Positions 10,540-25,079 of a stretch of 64,000 bases of DNA are shown here, piece by piece. Where the stretch lies: positions 248,001-312,000 of the forward strand of contig JAEOAD010001944.1 in the NCBI GenBank assembly GCA_036365145.1, in the 5' to 3' direction. The DNA is from Orientallactaga sibirica. Taxonomy: Eukaryota > Chordata > Mammalia > Rodentia > Dipodidae. A model generated the notes under the pieces. It was not told the DNA's origin and did no database searches. It saw only the letters and a program-made list of their open reading frames with translations. The position numbers and the translations under genes were made by a program. Position 1 is the first letter of the stretch, and each line of letters opens with the position of its first letter.

Positions 10540-12990
10540 ATCTAAAGTAGTTACTTTCAAAAACAAACATCTTCATTGCCAAAAACTGTAGTGTGTGAAA
10601 TAATTTAGTTCGGTTCTAGGAATCAGTTGCTTTCCTACGAAGAAGGTTTAGTGCAGCAAGTTCAAACTTTTCTAGTTAGTGTAGTCTAACAAGATGTACA
10701 ACTTAGTAGTTTCACTTCATTTCTAAATCAGTTTGTTTAGAAAACATACAACTTCATTGCGAAAACTGTACTGTGTGAAATAAGTTAGTTCGGTTATAGG
10801 ATTCAGTTGTTTTCCTCTGAAGAAAGTTTAGTGCAGCAACTTCAAACCTTCCTTGTTTGTGTAATATAACAGGATGTACAACTTACTAGTTTGGCTTCAT
10901 TTGTAACGTAGTTTGTTTAGAAAACAAACATCTTCATTGCCGAACAAGGTACTGTGTGAAATAAGCTAGTTCGGTTCTAGGAATCAGTTTCTTTCCCTAC
11001 GAACAAGGTTTAGTGCAGCAAGTTCAAACTTTTCTAGTTAGTGTAATCTAACAAGATGTACAACATACTAGATTCGCTTCATATCTAAAGTAGTTTCTTT
11101 CAAAAACAAACATCTTCATTGCCGAAAACTGTACTGTGTGAAATAAGCTAGTTCGGTTCAAGGAATCAGTTGCTTTCCTACGAAGAAGGTTTAGTGCAGG
11201 AAGTTCAACCTTTTCTAGTTAGTGTAGTCTAACAAGATTTACAACTTAGTAGTTTCACTTCATATCTAAAGCAGTTTGTTTAGAAAACATACATCTTCAT
11301 TGCCGAAAACTGTACTGTGTGAAATAAGTTAGTTCGGTTCTAGGAATCAGTTGCTTTCCTACAAAGAAGGTTTAGTGCAGCAACTTGAAACTCTCTTTGT
11401 TTGTGTAGTCTAAGAAGATGTACAACATACTAGATTAGCTTCATATCTCAAGTAGTTTCTTTCAAAAACCAACATGTTCATTGCCGAAAAGTGTACTGTG
11501 TGAAATAAGTTAGTTTGGTTCTAGGAATCAGTTGCTTTCCTACGAAGAAGGTTTAGTGCAGCAACTTCAAACCTTCCTAGTTTCTGTAGTATAACAAGAT
11601 GTACAACTTACTAGTTTCGCTTCATTTGTAAAGCAGTTTGTTTATAAAACAAACATCTTCATTGCCGAAAACTGTACAGTGTGAAATAAGTTAGTTCGGT
11701 TCTAGGAATCAGTTGCTTTCCTACGAAGAAGATTTAGTGCAGCAACTTCAAACCGTCCTTGTTTGTGCAGTCTAAGAAGATGTACATCTTAGCAGTTTCG
11801 CTTCATTTGTACAGTAGTTTGTTTAGAAAACAAACATCTTCATTGTCGAACACTGTACTGTGTGAAATAAGCTAGTTCGGTTCTAGGAATCAGTTGCTTT
11901 CCTGGAAGAAAGTTTAGTGCAGCAAGTTGAAACTTTTCTAGTTAGTGTAATCTAAGAAGATGTACACATTAGTACTTTCGCTTCATTTCTAAAACAGTTG
12001 GTTTAGAAAACATACATCTTCATTAGCGACACTGTACTGTGTGAAGTAAGCTAGTTCGGTTCTAGGAATCAGTTGCTTTCCTACGAAGAACGTTTAGTGC
12101 AGCAACGTCAAACCTTCCTTGTTTGTGTAGTCTAACAAGATGTACAACTTACTAGTTTTGCTTCATTTCTAAAGTAGTTTCTTTAGAAAACAAACATCTT
12201 CATTGCCAAACACTGTACTGGGTGAAATAAGGTAGTTCGCTTCTAGGAATCAGTTCTTTTCCTACGAAGAAGGTTTAGTGCAGAAAGTTCAAACATTTCT
12301 AGTTAGTGTAATCTAACAAGATATACAACATACGAGATTCGCTTCATATCAAAAGTAGTTACTTTCAAAAACAAACATCTTCATTGCCAAAAACTGTACT
12401 GTGTGAAATAAGTTAGTTCGGTTCTAGGAATCAGTTGCTTTCCTACGAAGAAGGTTTAGTGCAGGAAGTTCAAACTTTTCTAGTTAGTGTAGTCTAACAA
12501 GATGTACAACTTAGTAGTTTCACTTCATTTCTAAATCAGTTTGTTTAGAAAACATACAACTTCATTGCCGAAAACTATACTGTGTGAAATAAGTTAGTTC
12601 GGTTATAGGATTCAGTTGTTTTCCTACGAAGAAAGTTTAGTGCAGCAACTTCAAACCTTCCTTGTTTGTGCAGTATAACAAAATGTACAACTTACTAGTT
12701 TCGCTTCATTTGTAACGTAGTTTGTTTAGAAACAAACATCTTCATTGCCGAACACTGTACTGTGTGAAATAAGCTAGTTCGGTTCTAGGAATCAGTTTCT
12801 TTCCTACGAATAAGGTTTAGTGCAGCCAGTTCAAATATTTCTAGTTAGTGTAATCTAACAAGATGTACAACATACTAGATTCGTTTCATATCTAAAGTAG
12901 TTTCTTTCAAAAACAAACATCTTCATTGCCGAAAACTGTACTGTGTGAAATAAGCTAGTTCGGTTCAAGGAATCAGTTGCTTTCCTACGA
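10540..12990 (+). repeat. 10-monomer spaced duplication
   Basis: A run of monomers at about 10540-11180 reappears at about 12350-12990. The marker CTAAATCAG begins at 10723 and 12531, an offset of 1808 bp (ten monomers). Other shared private variants in the same order are ACATACAACTTCATTG, GGTTATAGGATTCAGTTG and GGTTCAAGGAATCAG. A neighbouring block (about 11380-11800) recurs at about 13725-14130 with a 13-monomer offset, so the array here was built by several overlapping exchanges. Confidence 0.7.
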
Positions 12991-15900
12991 AGAAGGTTTA
13001 GTGCAGTAAGTTCAAACATTTCTAGTTAGTGTAATCTAAGAAGATGTACAAATTAGTAGTTTCGCTTCATTTCTAAAGCAGTTGGTTTAGAAAACATACA
13101 TCTTCATTGCCGAACACTGTACTGTGTGAAATAAGCTAGTTCGGTTCTAGGAATCAGTTGCTTTCCTACGAAGAAGGTTTAGTGCAGGAAGTTCAACCTT
13201 TTCTAGTTAGTGTAGTCTAACAAGATGTACAACTTAGTAGTTTCACTTCATATCTAAAGCAGTTTGTTTAGAAAACATACATCTTCATTGCCGAAAACTG
13301 TACTGTGTGAAATAAGTTAGGTTGGTTCTAGGAATCAGTTGCTTTCCTACGAAGAAAGTTTAGTGTACCAACTTCAATCCTTCCTTGTTTGTGTAGTATA
13401 ACAAGATGTACAACTTACTAGTTTCGCTTCATTTGTAAAGTAGTTTGTTTAGAAAACAAACATCTTCATTGCCGAACACTGTACTGTGTGAAATAAGCTA
13501 GTTCGGTTCTAGGAATCAGTTGCTTTCCTACGGAGGTTGAGTGCAGCAAGTTCAAACTTTTCTAGTTAGTGTAATGTATCAAGATGTACAACATACTAGA
13601 TTCGCTTCATATCTAAATTAGTTTCGTTCAAAAACAAATATCTTCTTTGCCGAAAACTGTACTGTGTGAAATAAGTTAGTTCGGTTCTAGGAATCAGTTG
13701 CTTTCCTACGAAGAAGGTTCAGTGCAGCAACTTGAAACTTTCTTTGTTTGTGTAGTCTAAGAAGATGTACAACATACTAAATTAGCTTCATATCTCAAGT
13801 AGTTTCTTTCAAAAACAAACATGTTCATTTCCGAAAAGTGTACTGTGTGAAATAAGTTAGTTCGGTTCTAGGAATCAGTTGCTTTCCTACGAAGAAGTTT
13901 TAGTGCAGCAACTTCATACCTTCCTAGTTTGTGTAGTATAACAAGATGTACAACTTACTAGTTTCGCTTCATTTGTAAAGTAGTTTGTTTAGAAAACAAA
14001 CATCTTCATTGCCGAACACTGTACTGTGTGAAATAAGCCAGTTCGGTTCTGGTAATCAGTTGCTTTCCTACGAAGAAGATTTAGTGCAGCAAATTCAAAC
14101 CGTCCTTGTTTGTGTAGTCTAACAAGATGTACATCTTAGCACTTTCGCTTCATTTGTAAAGTAGTTTGTTTAGAAAACAAACATCTTCATTGCCGAACAC
14201 TGTACTGTGTGAAATAAGCCAGTTCGGTTCTAGGAATCAGTTGCTTTCCTACGAAGAATGTTTAGTCCAGCAAGTTCAAACTTTTCTAGTTAGTGTTATC
14301 TAACAAGATGTACAACTTAGTAGTTTCACTTCATTTCTAAAGCAGTTTGTTTAGAAAACATACATCTTAATTGCCGAAAACTGTACTGTGTGAAATAAGT
14401 TAGTTCGGTTCTAGGAATCAGTTGCATTCCTACGAAGAAAGTTTAGTGCAGCAACTTCAAACCTTCCTTTTTTGTTTAGTATAACAATATGTACAACTTA
14501 CTAGTTTCGCTTCATTTGTAAAGTAGTTTGTTTAGAAAACAAACATCTTCATTGCCAAACAGTCTACTGTGTGAAATAAGCTAGTTCGGTTCGAGAAATC
14601 AGTTGCTTTCCTACGAAGAATGATCAGTGCAGCAAGTGCAAACTTTTATAGTTAGTGTAGTCTAACAAGATATACAACTTAGTAGTTTCACTTCATTTCT
14701 AAAGCAGTTTGTTTACAAAACAGACATCTTCATTGCCGAAAATTATACTGTGTGAAATAAGTTATTTCGGTTCTAGGAATCACTTGCTTTCATACATAGA
14801 AGGTTTACTGCAGCACCTTCAAACCTTCCTCGTTTGTGCAGTCTAACAAGATGTACAACTTCCTAGTTTCGCTCCATTTCTAAAGTTGTTTGTTTAGAAA
14901 ACAAATATCTTCATTGCCAAAAACTGTACTATGTGAAATAAGCTGGTTTGGTTCTAGGAATCAGTTGCTTTCCTACGAAAAATGTTTAGTGCACCAAGTT
15001 CAAACTTTTCTAGTTAGTGTAGTCTAACAAGATGTACAACTTAGTAATTTCACTTCATTTCTAAAGCAGTATGTTTAGAAAACATACATCTTCATTGCCG
15101 AAAACTGTACTGTGTGTAATAAGTTAGTTCGGTTCTAGGAATCAGTTGCTTTCCTACGAAGAAAGTTTAGTGCAGCAACTTCAAACCTTCCTTGTTTGTG
15201 TAATCTAAGAAGATGTACAAATTAGTAGTATCGCTTCATTTCTAAAGTTGTTTGTTTAGAAAACAAACATCTTCATTAGCGAACACAGTACTGTGTGAAA
15301 TAAGCTACTTCGGTTCTAGGAATCAGTTGCTTTCCTACGAAGAAGGTTTAGTGCAGCAAGTTCAAACTTTTCTAGTTAGTGTAATCTAACAAGATGTACA
15401 ACATACTAGATTCGCTTCATATATAAAGTAGTTTCTTTCAAAAACAAACATCTTCATTGCGTCAAAAACTGTACTGTGTGAAATAAGTTAGTTCGGTTCT
15501 AGCAATCAGTTGCTTTCCTCCGAAGAAGGTTAAGTGCAGCAACTTGAAACCTTCCTTGTTTGTGTAGTATAACAAGATGTACAACTTACTAGTTTCGCTT
15601 CATTTGTAAAGTAGTTTGTTTAGAAAACAAACATCTTCATTGCCGAACACTGTACTATGTGAAATAAGCCCGTTCGGTTCTAGGAATAAGTTGCTTTCCT
15701 ACGAAGAAGTTTTAGTGCAGCAAGTTAAAACTTTTCTAGTTAGTGTAATCTAACAAGATGTACAACATACTAGATTCGCTTCATAAAAAAGTAGTTTCTT
15801 TCAAAAACAAACATCTTCATTGCCGAACACTGTACTGTGTGAAATAAGCTAGTTCGGTTCTAGGAATCCGTTGCTTTCCTCCGAAGAAGATTTAGTGCAG

Positions 15901-18574
15901 CAACTTTAAACATTTCTAGTTAGTGTAATCTAACAGATGTACAACTTAGTATTTTACTTCATTTCTAAAGCAGTTTGTTTAGAAAACATCTGTCTTCATT
16001 GCCGAACAGTGTACCGTGTGAAATATGCTAGTTCGGTTCTAGGAATCAGTTGCTTTCCTACGAAGAAGGTTTAGTACAGCAAGTTCAATGTTTTCTGGCT
16101 AGTGTAGTCTAACAAGATGTACAACTTAGTAGTTTCACTTCATTTCTGAAGCAGTTTGTTTAGAAAACATACATCTTCATAGTGGAAAACTGTACTGTGT
16201 GAAATAAGTTAGTTCGGTGCTAGGAATCAGTTGCTTTCCTACGAAGAAAGTTTAGTGCAGCAACTTCAGACCTTCCTTGTTTGTGTAGGGTAACAAGATG
16301 TACAACTTACTAGTTTCGCTTCATTTGTAAAGTAGTTTGTTTAGAAAACAAACATCATCATTGCCGAACACTGTACTGTGTGAAATAAGCTAGTTCGGTT
16401 CTAGGAATTAGTTGCTTTCCTACGAAGAAGGTTTAGTGCAGCAAGTTCAATCTTTTCTAGTTAGTGTAATCTAACAAGATGTACAACATACTAGATTTGC
16501 TTCATATCTAAAGTAGTTTCTTTAGAAAACAAACATCTTTATTGCCGAAAACTGTACTGTGTGAAATAAGTTAGTTCGGTTCTAGGAATCAGTTGCTTTC
16601 CTACGAGGAAAGTTTAGTGCAGCAACTTCAAACCATCCTTGTTTGTGTAGTCTAACAAGATATACAACTTAGCAGTTTCACTTCATTTGTAAAGTATTTT
16701 GTTTAGAAAACAAACATCTTCATTGCCGAACACTGTACTGTGTGAAATAAGCTAGTTCGTTTCTAGGAATCAGTTGCTTTCCCCCGAAGAAGGTTTACTG
16801 AAGCAACTTTAAACATTTCTAGTTAGTGTAATCTAACAAGATGTACAACTTAGCAGTTTCACTTCATTTGTAAAGTAGTTTGTTTACAAAACAAACATCT
16901 TCATTGCCGAACACTGTACTGTGTGAAATAAGCTAGGTCGGTTCTAGGAATCAGTTGCTTTCCTACGAAGAAGGTTTAGTGCAGCAAGTTCAAACTTTTC
17001 TAGTTAGTGTAATCTAACAGGATGTATAACTTACTAGTTTCGCTTCATTTGTAAAGTAGTTTGTTTAGAAAACAAACATCTTCATTGCCGAACACTGTAC
17101 TGTGTGAAATAAGCTAGTTCGGTTCAGGAAACAGTTGCTTTTCTACGAAGAAGGTTTATTGCAGCAAGTTCAAACTTTTCTAGTTAGTGTAATCTAACAA
17201 GAAGTACAACATACTAGATTCGCTTCATATCTAAAGTAGTTTCTTTCAAAAACAAATATCTTCATTGCCGAAAACTGTACTGTGTGAAATAAGTTAGTTC
17301 GGTTCTAGGATTCAATTGCTTTCCTACGAAGAAGGTTTAGTGCAGCAACTTGAAACCTTCCTTGTTTGTGTAGTCTAAGAAGATGTACAACTTACTAGTT
17401 TCGTTTCATTTCAAAAGTAGTTTGTTTAGAAAACAAACATCGTCATTGCCGAACACTGTACTGTGTGAAATAAGCTAGTTCGGGTCTAGAATCAGTTGCT
17501 TTCCTACGAAGAAGGTTTAGTGCAGCAAGTTTAAACTTTTCTAGTTAGTGTATTCTAACAAGATGTACAACTGAGTAGTTTCACTACATTTCTAAAGCAG
17601 TTTGTTTAGAAAACATACATCTTCATTGCCGAAAACTGTACTGTGTGAAAAAAGGTAGTTCGGTTTAGGAATCATTTGCTTTCCTACGAAGAAGGTTTAG
17701 TGCAGCAACTTCAAACCTTCCTTGTTTGTGTAGTATAACACGATGTACAGCTTACTAGTTTCGCTTCATTTGTAAAGTAGTTTCTTTAGAAAACAAACAT
17801 CTTCATTGCCGAACACTGTACTGTGTGAAATAAGTTAGTTCGGTTCAGGAATCAGTTGCTTTCCTACGAAGAAGGTTTAGTGCAGCAAGTTCAATCTTTT
17901 CTAGTTAGTGTAATCTAACAAGATGTACAACTTAGTAGTTTCACTTCATTTCTAAAGCAATTTGTTTAGAAAACATACATCTTCATTGCCGAAAACTGTA
18001 CTGTGTGAAATAAGTTAGTTCGGTTCTAGGAATCAGTTGCTTTCCTACGAAGAAGGTTTAGTGCACAACTTCAAATATTTCTAATTAGTGTAATCAAAGA
18101 AGATGTACAAATTAGTAGTATCCATTCATTCCTAAGTTGTTTGTTTTAACAAACATCTTCATTGCCGAACACTGTACTGTGTGAAATAAGCTAGTTCGGT
18201 TCTAGGAATCATTTGCTTTCCTATGAAGAAGGTTTAGTGCAGCAACTTCAAACCTTCCTTGGTTGTGTGGTCTAACGAGATATACAACTTACTAGTTTCA
18301 CTTCATTTCTAAAATAGTTTCTTTAGAAAACAAACATCTTCATTGCCGAACACTGTACTGTGTGAAATAAGTTAGTTCGGTTCAGGAATCAGTTGCTTTC
18401 CTACGAAGAAGGTTTAGTGCAGCAAGTTCAAATTTTTCTAGTTAGTGTATTCTAACAAGATGTACAACATACTAGATTCTCTTCATATCTAAAGTAGTTT
18501 CTTTCAGAAACAAACATCTTCATTGCCGAAAACTGTACCGTGTGAAATAAGGTAGTTCGGTTCTAGGAATCAGT

Positions 18575-20740
18575 TGCTTTCCTAGGAAGAAGGTTAGTTC
18601 AGCAACTTCAAACCTTCCTTGTTTGTGTAGTCCAACAAGATGTACAAATTACTAGTTTTGCTTCATTTGTAAAGTAGTTTGTTTAGGAAACAAACATCTT
18701 CATGTCCGAAAACTGTACTGTGTGAAATAAGTTAGGTCGGTTCTAGGAATCAGTTGCTATCCTACGAAGAAGGTTTAGTGCAGCAAGTTCAAACATTTCG
18801 AGTTAGTGTAATCTAACAAGATGTACAACGTAGTAGTTTCACTTCATTTCTAAAGTAGTTTTTTTAGAAAACAAACATCTTCATTGCCGAACACTGTACT
18901 GTGTGAAATAAGCTAGTTCGAATCTAGGAATCAGTTGCTTTCCTACAAAGAAGGTTTAGTGCCGCAAGTTCAAATTTTCCTAGTTAGTGTAATCTAACAA
19001 GATGTACAACATACTAGATTTGCTTCATAACTAAAGTAATTTGGGTAATAAACAAACATCTTCATTGCCGAAAACTGTACTGTGAAATAAGTTAGTTCGG
19101 TTCTAGGAATCAGTTGCTTTCCTAGGAAGAAAATTTAGTGCAGCAACTTCAAACCTTCCCTGTTTGTGTAGTCTAACAAGATGTACATCTTAGCAGTTTC
19201 GCTTCATTTGCAAAGAATATGTTTAGAAAACAAATATCTTCATTGCCGAACACTGCACTGTGTGAAATAAGCTAGTTCGGTTCTAGGAATCAGTTGCTTT
19301 CCTACGAAGAAGGTTTAGTGCAGCAAGTTCAAACTTTTCTAGTTAGTGCAGTCTAACAGGATGTACAACTTAGTAGTTTCACTTCATTTCTAAAGCAGTT
19401 TGTTTTAAAAAACAGACATCTTCATTGCGAAAAACTGTACTGTGTGAAATAAATTATTCGGTTCTAGGAATATGTTGCTTTCCTCTGAAGAAGGTTTAGT
19501 GCAGCAACTTCAAACCTTCCTAGTTTGTGTAGACTACCAAGATGTACAACTTACTACTTTCGCTCCATTTCTAAAGTTGTTTGTTTAGAAAACAAACATC
19601 TTCATTGCCGAACACTGTACTGTGTGAAATAAGCTAGTTCGGTTCTAGGAATCAGTTGCTTTCCTACGAAGAAGGTTTAGTGCAGCAATTACAAACTTTT
19701 ATAGTTAGTGCAGTCTAACAAGATGTACAACTTAGTAGTTTCACTTCATTTCTAAAGCAGTTTGTTTAGAAAACATACATCTTCATTGCCGAAAACTGTA
19801 CTGTGTGAAATAAATTATTTCGGTTCTAGGAATAAGTTGCTTTCCTACGAAGAAGATTTAGTGTAGCAACGTCAAACCTTCCTCGTTTATGTAGTCTAAC
19901 AAGATGTACAACTTACTAGTTTCGCTCTATTTCTAAAGTTGTTTGTTTAGAAAACAAACATCTTCATTGCCGAACACTGTACTGTGTGAAATAAGCTAGT
20001 TCGGTTCTAGGAATCATTTGCTTTCCTACGAAGAAGGTTTAGTGCAGCAACATCAAACCTTCCTTGATTGTGTAGTCTAACAAGATGTGCAACTTACTAG
20101 TTTCGCTTCATTTCTAAAGTAGGTTCTTTAGAAAAAACGAATATCTTCATTGCGAACACTGTACTTTGTGAAATAAGCTAGTTCGGTTCTAGGAATAAGT
20201 TGCTTTCCTACGAAGAAGGTTTAGTGCAGAAAGTTCAAACTTTTCTATTTAGTGTAATCTAACAATGTGTACAACTTAGTAGTTTCACTTCATTTCTAAA
20301 GCAGTTTGTTTAGAAAACATACATCTTCATTCCTGAAAACTGTACTGTATGAAATAAGTTAGCTCGGTTCTAGGAATCAGTTGCTTTCCTACAAAGAAAG
20401 TTTAGTGCAGCAAATTGAAACCTTCCTTGTTTGTGTAGTATAACAAGATGTACAACTTACTAGTTTCGCTTCATTTGTAAAGTAGTTTGTTTAGAAAACA
20501 AACATCTTCATTACCGAACACTGTACTGTGTGAAATAAGTTAGTTCGGTTCTAGGAATCAGTTGCTTTCCTACGAAGAAGGTTTAGTGCAGCAAGTTCAA
20601 TCTTTTCTAGTTAGTGTAATCTAACAAGATGTACAACATACTAGATTTGATTCATATCTAAAGTAGTTTCTTTCAAAACAAATATCTTCATTGCGAAACC
20701 TGTACTGTGTGAAATAAGTTAGTTCGGTTCTAGGAATCAC
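18575..20740 (+). repeat. 12-monomer higher-order unit, copy A
   Basis: First of two adjacent units of about 2.17 kb. Private markers such as TTTGGGTAATAAACAAAC (TTGGGTAATA at 19041) and ATTCCTGAAAAC (20329) recur at 21208 and 22493, offsets of 2167 and 2164 bp, that is twelve monomers. Boundaries are approximate because flanking monomers are themselves similar. Confidence 0.75.
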
Positions 20741-22905
20741 TTGCTTTCCTAGGAAGAAGGTTTAGTTCAGCAACTTCAAACCTTCCTTGTTTGTGTAGTC
20801 AACAAGATGTACAAATTACTAGTTTTGCTTCATTTGTAAAGTAGTTTGTTTAGAAAACAAACATCTTCATTGCGAAAACTGTACTGTGTGAAATAAGTTA
20901 GTTCGGTTCTAGGAATCAGTTGCTTTTCCTACGAAGAAGGTTTAGTGCAGCAAGTTCAAACATTTTCGAGTTAGTGTAATCTAACAAGATGTACAACGTA
21001 GTAGTTTCACTTCATTTCTAAAGTAGTTTTTTAGAAAACAAACATCTTCATTGCCAAACACTGTACTGTGTGAAATAAGCTAGTTCGAATCTAGGAATCA
21101 GTTGCTTTCCTACAAAGAAGGTTTAGTGCCGGAAGTTCAAATTTTTCTAGTTAGTGTAATCTAACAAGATGTACAACATACTAGATTTGCTTCATAACTA
21201 AAGTAATTTGGGTAATAAACAAACATCTTCATTGCCGAAAACTGTACTGTGAAATAAGTTAGTTCGGTTCTAGGAATCAGTTGCTTTCCTAGGAAGAAAA
21301 TTTAGTGCAGCAACTTCAAACCTTCCCTGTTTGTGTAGTCTAACAAGATGCACATCTTAGCAGTTTCGCTTCATTTGTAAAGAATATGTTTAGAAAACAA
21401 ATATCTTCATTGCCGAACACTGCACTGTGTGAAATAAGCTAGTTCGGTTCTAGGAATCAGTTGCTTTCCTACGAAGAAGGTTTAGTGCAGCAAGTTCAAA
21501 CTTTTCTAGTTAGTGCAGTCTAACAGGATGTACAACTTAGTAGTTTCACTTCATTTCTAAAGCAGTTTGTTTAGAAAACAGACATCTTCATTGCCGAAAA
21601 CTGTACTGTGTGAAATAAATTATTTCGGTTCTAGGAATATGTTGCTTTCCTACGAAGAAGGTTTAGTGCAGCAACTTCAAACCTTCCTAGTTTGTGTAGA
21701 CTACCAAGATGTACAACTTACTACTTTCGCTCCATTTCTAAAGTTGTTTGTTTAGAAAACAAACATCTTCATTGCGAACACTGTACTGTGTGAAATAAGC
21801 TAGTTCGGTTCTAGGAATCAGTTGCTTTCCTACGAAGAAGGTTTAGTGCAGCAATTTCAAACTTTTATAGTTAGTGCAGTCTAACAAGATGTACAACTTA
21901 GTAGTTTCACTTCATTTCTAAAGCAGTTTGTTTAGAAAACATACATCTTCATTGCGAAAACTGTACTGTGTGAAATAAATTATTTAGGTTCTAGGAATAA
22001 GTTGCTTTCCTCTGAAGAAGATTTAGTGCAGCAACGTCAAACCTTCCTCGTTTATGTAGTCTAACAAGATGTACAACTTACTAGTTTCGCTCTATTTCTA
22101 AAGTTGTTTGTTTAGAAAACAAACATCTTCATTGCCGAACACTGTACTGTGTGAAATAAGCTAGTCGGTTCTAGGAATCATTTGCTTTTCCTCGAAGAAG
22201 GTTTAGTGCAGCAACATCAAACCTTCCTTGATTGTGTAGTCTAACAAGATGTACAACTTACTAGTATCGCTTCATTTCTAAAGTAGGTTCTTTTAGAAAA
22301 CAAATATCTTCATTGCCGAACACTGTACTTTGTGAAATAAGCTAGTTCGGTTCTAGGAATCAGTTGCTTTCCTACGAAGAAGGTTTAGTGCAGAACGTTC
22401 AAACTTTTCTAGTTAGTGTAATCTAACAATGTGTACAACTTAGTAGTTTCACTTCATTTCTAAAGCAGTTTGTTTAGAAAACATACATCTTCATTCCTGA
22501 AAACTGTACTGTATGAAATAAGTTAGCTCGGTTCTAGGAATCAGTTGCTTTCGTACAAAGAAAGTTTAGTGCAGCAAATTGAAACCTTCCTTGTTTGTGT
22601 AGTATAACAAGATGTACAACTTACTAGTTTAGCTTCATTTGTAAAGTAGTTTGTTTAGAAAACAAACATCTTCATTGCCGAACACTGTACTGTGTGAAAT
22701 AAGCTCGTTCGGTTCTAGGAATCAGTTGCTTTCCTACGAAGAAGGTTTAGTGCAGCAAGTTCAATCTTTTCTAGTTAGTGTAATCTAACAAGATGTACAA
22801 CATACTAGATTTGATTCATATCTAAAGTAGTTTCTTTCAAAAACAAACATCTTCATTGCGAAACCTGTACTGTGTGAAATAAGTTAGTTCGGTTCTAGGA
22901 ATCAG
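20741..22905 (+). repeat. 12-monomer higher-order unit, copy B
   Basis: Second copy of the 2.17-kb unit, directly adjoining copy A. A further close copy lies at about 29710-31880 (marker TTGGGTAATA at 30176), and a more diverged one at about 27.95-29.7 kb (ATTCCTGA at 29293). Copy B and the 29.7-kb copy contain an identical 62-codon open frame (21567 and 30535), which shows recent duplication and not coding function. Confidence 0.75.
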
Positions 22906-25079
22906 TTGCTTTCCTACGAAGAAGGTTAAGTGCAGCAAATTCAAACCTTCCTTGTTTCTGTGGTCTAACAAAATATACAACTTACTAGTTTCGCTTCATT
23001 TGTAAAGTAGTTTGTTTACAAAACAAACATCTTCATTGCCGAACACTGTACTGTGTGAAATAAGCTAGTTCGAATGTAGGAATCTGTTGCTTTCCTACGA
23101 GGAAGTTTAGTGCAGCAAGTTCAAACTTTTCTAGTTAGTTTAGTCTAACAAGATGTACAACTTAGTAGTTTCACTTCGTTTCTAAAGCAGTTTGTTTAGA
23201 AAACATACATCTTCATTGCCAAAAACTGTACTGTGTGAAATAAGTTAGTTGGGTTCGAGGAATCATTTGCTTTCCTACGAAGAAGGTTTAGTGCAGCAAC
23301 TTCAAACGTTCCTTGTTTGTGTAGTCTAACAAGATGTACAACTTACTAGTTTCGCTTCATTTGTAAAGTAGTTTGTTTAGAAAACAAACATCTTCATTGC
23401 CTAACACTGTACTGTGTGAAATAAGCTAGTTCGGTTCTTCGAATCAGTTGCTTTCCTACGAAGAAGGCTTAGTGCAGCAAGTTCAAACACTTCTAGTTAG
23501 TTTAATCTAACAAGATGTACAACATACTAGATTCGCTTCATATCTAAAGTAGTTTCTTTCAAAAACAAACATCTTCATTGCCGAAAACTGTACTGTCTGA
23601 AATAAGTTAGTTCGGTTCTAGGAATCAGTTGCTTTCCCACGAAGAAGGTTTAGTGCAGCAACTTCAAACCTTCCTTGTTTGTGCAGTCTAAAAGATGTAC
23701 AACTTACTAGTTTCGCTTCATTTGTAAAGTAGTTTGTTTAGAAAACAAACATCTTCATTGCCAAAACACTGTACTGTGTGAAATAAGCTAGTTCGGTTTA
23801 GGAATCATTTGCTTTCCTACTAAGAAAGTTTAGTGCAGCAAGTTCAAACCTTCCTTGTTTGTGTAGTCTAAGAAGATGTTCAACTTACTAGTTTCGCTTT
23901 ATTTCTAAAGTAGTTTCTTTGAAAACAAACATCTTCATTTGCGAACACTGTACTGTGTGAAATAAGCTAGTTCGGTTCTAGGAATCAGTTGCTTTCCTAC
24001 GAAGAAGGTTTAGTGCAGCAAGTTCAATCTTTTTCTAGTTAGTGTAATCTAACAAGATATACAAGTTAGTAGTTTCACTTCATTTCTAAAGCAGTTTGTT
24101 TAAAAAACATACATCTTCATTATGAAAACTGTACTGTGTGAAATAAGGTAGTTCGGTTCTAGGAATCAGTTGCTTTCCTACGAAGAAAGTTTAGTGCAGC
24201 AACTTCAAACCTTCCTGGTTTGTGTAGTATAACAAGATGTACAACTTACTAGTTTCGCTTCATTTCTAAAGTAGTTTGTTTAGAAAACAAACATCTTCAT
24301 TGCGAAAACTGTACTGTGTGAAATAAGTTAGTTCGGTTCTAGGAATCAGTTCCTTTCCTCTGAAGAAGGTTAAGTGCAGCAACTTCAAACCTTCCTTGTT
24401 TGTGTAGTCTAACAAGATGTACAACTTACTAGTTTCGCTTCATTTGTAAAGTAGTTTGTTTAGAAAACAAACATCTTCATTGCGAACACTGTACTGTGTG
24501 AAATAAGCCGTTCGGTTCTAGGAATCAGTTGGTTTCCTACGAAGAAGGTTTAGTGCAGCAAGTTCAAACTTTTCTAGTTAGTGTAATCTAACAAGATGTA
24601 CAACATATTAGATTCGTTTCATAACAAAAGTAGTATCTTTCAAAAACAAACATCCTCATTGCCAAAAACTGTACTGTGTGAAATAAGTTAGTTCGGTTCT
24701 AGGAATCAGTTGCTTTCCTCTGAAGAAGATTTAGTGCAGCAACGTCAAACCTTCCTTGTTTGTGTAGTCTGACAAGATGTACATCTTAGCAGTTTTACTT
24801 CATTTGTAAAGTAGTTTGTTTGGAAAACAAACATATTCATTGCGAACACTGTACTGTGTGAAATAAGCTAGTTCAGTTCTAGGAATCAGTTGCTTTCCTA
24901 CGAAGAAGGTTTAGTGCAGCAAGTTCAAACTTTTCTAGTTAGTGTTATCTAACAAGATGTACAACCCACTTGTTTCGCTTCATATCTAAAGTAGTTTGTT
25001 TCAAAAAACAAAATCTTCATTGCCAAAACTGTACTGTGTGAAATAAGTTATTTCGGCTCTAGGAATCAGTTGCTCTCCT

